Of a stretch of 45,617 bases of DNA, positions 43,288 to 45,617 are shown piece by piece (position 1 is the first letter of the stretch; each line of letters begins with the position of its first letter). This stretch comes from Terriglobia bacterium (GTDB lineage: Bacteria > Acidobacteriota > Terriglobia > Bryobacterales > Bryobacteraceae): NCBI GenBank assembly GCA_020073365.1, contig JAIQFL010000044.1, positions 1 through 45,617 on the forward strand, in the 5' to 3' direction. The notes under the pieces are model-generated. The model saw only the letters and a program-made list of their open reading frames with translations, ran no database searches and was not told where the DNA came from. A program made the position numbers and the translations under genes.

Positions 43288-43308
43288 GCAGGCAAGAGTG
43301 CCTGCGCC
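43288..43308. repeat. REP-like hairpin
   Basis: GCAGGCA (43288-43294), loop AGAG, TGCCTGC (43299-43305), then GCCAC. Perfect 7-bp stem and the same layout as the hairpin at 16155-16174. It lies in the 50-nt gap between the S9 peptidase 3' end and the YjdF-like gene start. Confidence 0.6.
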
Positions 43309-43311
43309 ACT

Positions 43312-45617
43312 TTACAGGTTCTTCTCGAATAGCGCCAGGATACGCTTGTATTCGTCGGCCCAACTGGTAGGTTGCACGAAGCCGTGGTTCTCCACGGGAT
43401 ACACCGCCAGCGACCAGTTTTCCTTGCGCAGTTCGATGAGCTTCTGTACCAGCCGCACGGTGTCCTGGAATTCCACGTTGGTGTCCACCATGCCGTGGCA
43501 GATCAGCAGCGCGCCTTTCAATCCTTGAGCGAAGTAGATGGGGGACGACTTGCGGTACGCCTCCGGATCGGTCTGCGGGACGTTCAGGATATCCGATGTG
43601 TAGCCGTGGTTGTAGAGCGCCCAGTCGGAGACGGGCCGGAGAGCGGCGCCCGCCGCGAACACCTCGGGCTGGGTGAACATCGCCATCAGGGTGATGAATC
43701 CGCCGTAACTGCCGCCGTAGAGACCAATCTTTTTGGGGTCCACACCCTGCTCCGCCGCCAGGTATTTCGCGGCGTCCACGATATCATCCAGATCTTTGCC
43801 GCCCATGTGTTCGTAGACGGCGGTGCGCCAGTCGCGTCCGTATCCGGCCGAGCCGCGGTAGTCCACATCGATCACGGTGAAACCGCGCTCCATCAGGATG
43901 TGGTGGAACAGGTACTCGTGATAGTAGGTGGACCATTTGTGGTCCACGTTTTGCAGATAACCGGACCCGTGCACGAAGACCACCCCGGGCCCGCCTCGCC
44001 GGGCGTTGGCGGGCTTGAACAGACGCGCCGGCACCGCCACCCCATCGCGGGCGGTGAAGGTCACGATGGGCACGTCCAGCCACTGGTACTGCCAGAATTC
44101 CGGCGAGGGCGAAGCGGTGAGCTTCTGGCTTTCTGCCAGCGGGCGATTCTCCTGAAGGTACAGCTCCGGCGGTTTGTTGGTGTAGGAGTAGATGTCGGCG
44201 ATCCAGCGCTCATCGGGCGAGAGCGTGGCCGCGTGCTTGCCCGGCGCGGCGGTCAGACGGGTCAGCGGACCGCCCTCCGCGCCCATCTCATAGAGGTGCT
44301 GTTCGTAGGATGTCTCCTTGCTGGCGGTGAGATAGAAATGCGACTTGTCCTTCGACTGGCGGACGTTGAGGACTTCCCACTTGCCCGAGGTGAGCGCGCG
44401 AGGCTCGCCGCCATCGAAGGGAACGGCATACAGGTGAGAGTATCCGGTGCGTTCGGATTGAAAAAAGACCTCGCGGTCGTTCTTCATCCAGCCGATGGTG
44501 TTCGCGCCGGGACCATCCACCCAGGCGCTGTCGTGATCGGTGTTCAGCACGCGCGTTTTCCCGGTGGCCGGGTCCAGGGCGAGGATCCACCGATCCTTGT
44601 TGTCGGCCGCCCGGGCCACAATCACCGCCTTGGTTCCGTCCTCGGACCAGACGGGCTGGAAAAGCTGCACGTCGCGCTCCTGCGGGGTGGGAGGCCGCGC
44701 TGTCCCGGAGGCGGCGTCTCTCGCGGTTCCCATCTGCACGGCCACGGTGGCGCCATCTCTCGCGGTTCCCATCCGTTGGGTGGCGCGATCGGGAGGAGTC
44801 AGTTTCTGCCCATGATCCACCCATTTCACGTCGCCTGTTTCGACGTCGATCACCGCCACGCGCGCGCGCGATTGGGTATCGCCGACGTTGGGGCGGCCGG
44901 GGATATCTTCCGTATAGACGGACTCCGTGACGTAGGTGGGAACGATGGTGTTCTTGGCGTTGGCGGGGGCTTCGACGACAGTCGCGATGACGTACTTCTC
45001 ATCGGGTGAAAGCTGCAGGGCGGTTACGTTCTGGCGGGCCTGCAGGGTGAACGGCTTGCGCGGGTTTTCCTTTTTCCGCCGGGCGTCGTCTTCCTCGCGC
45101 CGGGCGACGCGGTCGCGGATGACCTCCAACAGTTCCTTCTGCTCCTTCTTGAGGTACTCCTGGCTGTCGGTGCCCTTAGGCTGCTCGCCGGCGGCCGGCG
45201 GCAACGCCCCTCCGCGTCCTCCCCGTCCGCCCAGGCCTTGCCCCTGCCCGAGTCCGCCACCGGTTGCCGCGGTTCCACCGCCAGGAACTGTGGCGGCTGC
45301 GGCGCGCACATCGGTCATCTGTACCAGCAGGCCGGTATCGAGCGACATCACGTACAGGTTGCCGGCGCGGGTGAACGAGATCCGTTTGCCGTCGGGCAGG
45401 AACCGCGGATTCACCTCGGCGTCGGTGGTCTTGGTGATCTGCTGCGTCTTCCCCGTAGCGGCGTCGTAGACGAAGAGATCGCCATCGCGCGCGTAGGTGG
45501 TGAGACGCTTGTCCTTGGTGGTATCGCCGAAGGCCGGCGGCGCGAGCTTGGCTTCATCGCCGGAGAGTTTCCGCAGGCCGGAGCCGTCGCGCTCCACCAC
45601 GTATGTGTCGAAAGGCG
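43312..45617 (-). CDS. S9-family prolyl oligopeptidase/DPP-IV-like peptidase, N-terminus outside the window
   Basis: The frame is open to the right edge (PFDTYVVERDGSGLRKL is read from the last bases), so the true start and signal peptide lie outside. About 768 residues are visible: a beta-propeller domain with a Gly-rich, low-complexity insertion (GGGTAATGGGLGQGQGLGGR) followed by a Lys/Glu helix, then the alpha/beta-hydrolase domain. Catalytic triad: Ser in GLYGGSYGGF (codon 43710-43708), Asp in GMVDTNVEF, His in VENHGF. Typical of exported dipeptidyl-peptidase-IV-like enzymes. A short in-frame direct repeat lies in the propeller (44717-44773). Confidence 0.9.
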   Translation of the reverse strand, partial: PFDTYVVERDGSGLRKLSGDEAKLAPPAFGDTTKDKRLTTYARDGDLFVYDAATGKTQQITKTTDAEVNPRFLPDGKRISFTRAGNLYVMSLDTGLLVQMTDVRAAAATVPGGGTAATGGGLGQGQGLGGRGGRGGALPPAAGEQPKGTDSQEYLKKEQKELLEVIRDRVARREEDDARRKKENPRKPFTLQARQNVTALQLSPDEKYVIATVVEAPANAKNTIVPTYVTESVYTEDIPGRPNVGDTQSRARVAVIDVETGDVKWVDHGQKLTPPDRATQRMGTARDGATVAVQMGTARDAASGTARPPTPQERDVQLFQPVWSEDGTKAVIVARAADNKDRWILALDPATGKTRVLNTDHDSAWVDGPGANTIGWMKNDREVFFQSERTGYSHLYAVPFDGGEPRALTSGKWEVLNVRQSKDKSHFYLTASKETSYEQHLYEMGAEGGPLTRLTAAPGKHAATLSPDERWIADIYSYTNKPPELYLQENRPLAESQKLTASPSPEFWQYQWLDVPIVTFTARDGVAVPARLFKPANARRGGPGVVFVHGSGYLQNVDHKWSTYYHEYLFHHILMERGFTVIDVDYRGSAGYGRDWRTAVYEHMGGKDLDDIVDAAKYLAAEQGVDPKKIGLYGGSYGGFITLMAMFTQPEVFAAGAALRPVSDWALYNHGYTSDILNVPQTDPEAYRKSSPIYFAQGLKGALLICHGMVDTNVEFQDTVRLVQKLIELRKENWSLAVYPVENHGFVQPTSWADEYKRILALFEKNL
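44717..44773. repeat. In-frame direct repeat within the S9 peptidase
   Basis: TCTCTCGCGGTTCCCATC occurs at 44717-44734 and again at 44756-44773, a 39-bp period (13 codons). In the protein this gives MGTARD twice (MGTARDGATVAVQ then MGTARDAASGTARPP), in a linker between propeller strands. Confidence 0.8.

Overview
The window (about 45.6 kb, GC-rich) looks like chromosomal DNA of an Acidobacteriota member, most like the Bryobacterales / Candidatus Solibacter group. This is inferred from family content: an Oar-like TonB-dependent receptor with an N-terminal carboxypeptidase-regulatory domain, a DUF1501 gene paired with a PSD1/planctomycete-cytochrome gene, a GH172 (DUF2961) enzyme, a YCF48-like protein, an IclR-type sugar locus, and many decayed genes. 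No rRNA, tRNA or CRISPR array was recognised.

Layout. (1) 1-2680, minus strand: the start of a type VI secretion operon, tssK-tssL-tssM, with tssM running off the left edge. (2) 2810-7533, plus strand, divergent from the T6SS genes: an unusual proline-rich protein with a degenerate kinase-like N-lobe, twelve PGEFTRMF-type motifs and a C-terminal tail anchor, interrupted by one in-frame TAG; then a long SPFH/flotillin-like membrane protein. (3) 7791-12922, plus: an RND efflux pair (adaptor and permease, ATGA overlap) followed by a LuxR-type response regulator broken by two frameshifts and a stop. (4) 13226-18781, minus: two nucleotidyltransferase pairs resembling toxin-antitoxin modules flank a GH172 - GHL10 - GNAT operon; an SGNH hydrolase follows. 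(5) 18844-26395, minus: an oxidoreductase that has lost its FAD domain, a YCF48-like beta-propeller, a dead IS6-type element with intact ends, and the DUF1501/PSD1 pair. (6) 26560-28451: a gene graveyard with fragments of an MFS transporter, a methyltransferase and a TonB-type receptor. (7) 28452-42339: a carbohydrate locus. It has an AstE/DoeB-like deacylase and an enolase-superfamily dehydratase (plus strand); a GH39-like enzyme, amidohydrolase/lactonase, RraA-like aldolase (amber-interrupted), split EamA transporter, large six-hairpin glycosidase-like protein, SDR dehydrogenase and IclR regulator (minus strand); and a divergent TonB-dependent receptor. (8) 42390-45617: a dioxygenase remnant, a YjdF-like membrane protein and a truncated S9 peptidase.

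How the genes may work together. Region 7 reads as one sugar or sugar-acid utilisation unit: import (TonB receptor, EamA), release (two glycosidase-like proteins), then oxidation, lactone opening, dehydration and aldol cleavage (SDR, amidohydrolase, enolase superfamily, RraA). A perfect-armed palindrome lies in the IclR/receptor intergenic region. The main candidate for something undescribed is the PGEFTRMF-repeat protein with its SPFH neighbour, divergent from the T6SS operon. A second theme is promoter layout: several genes carry a -10-like hexamer 6-9 nt before the start codon and no ribosome binding site, which suggests leaderless transcripts. A third is pervasive gene decay.
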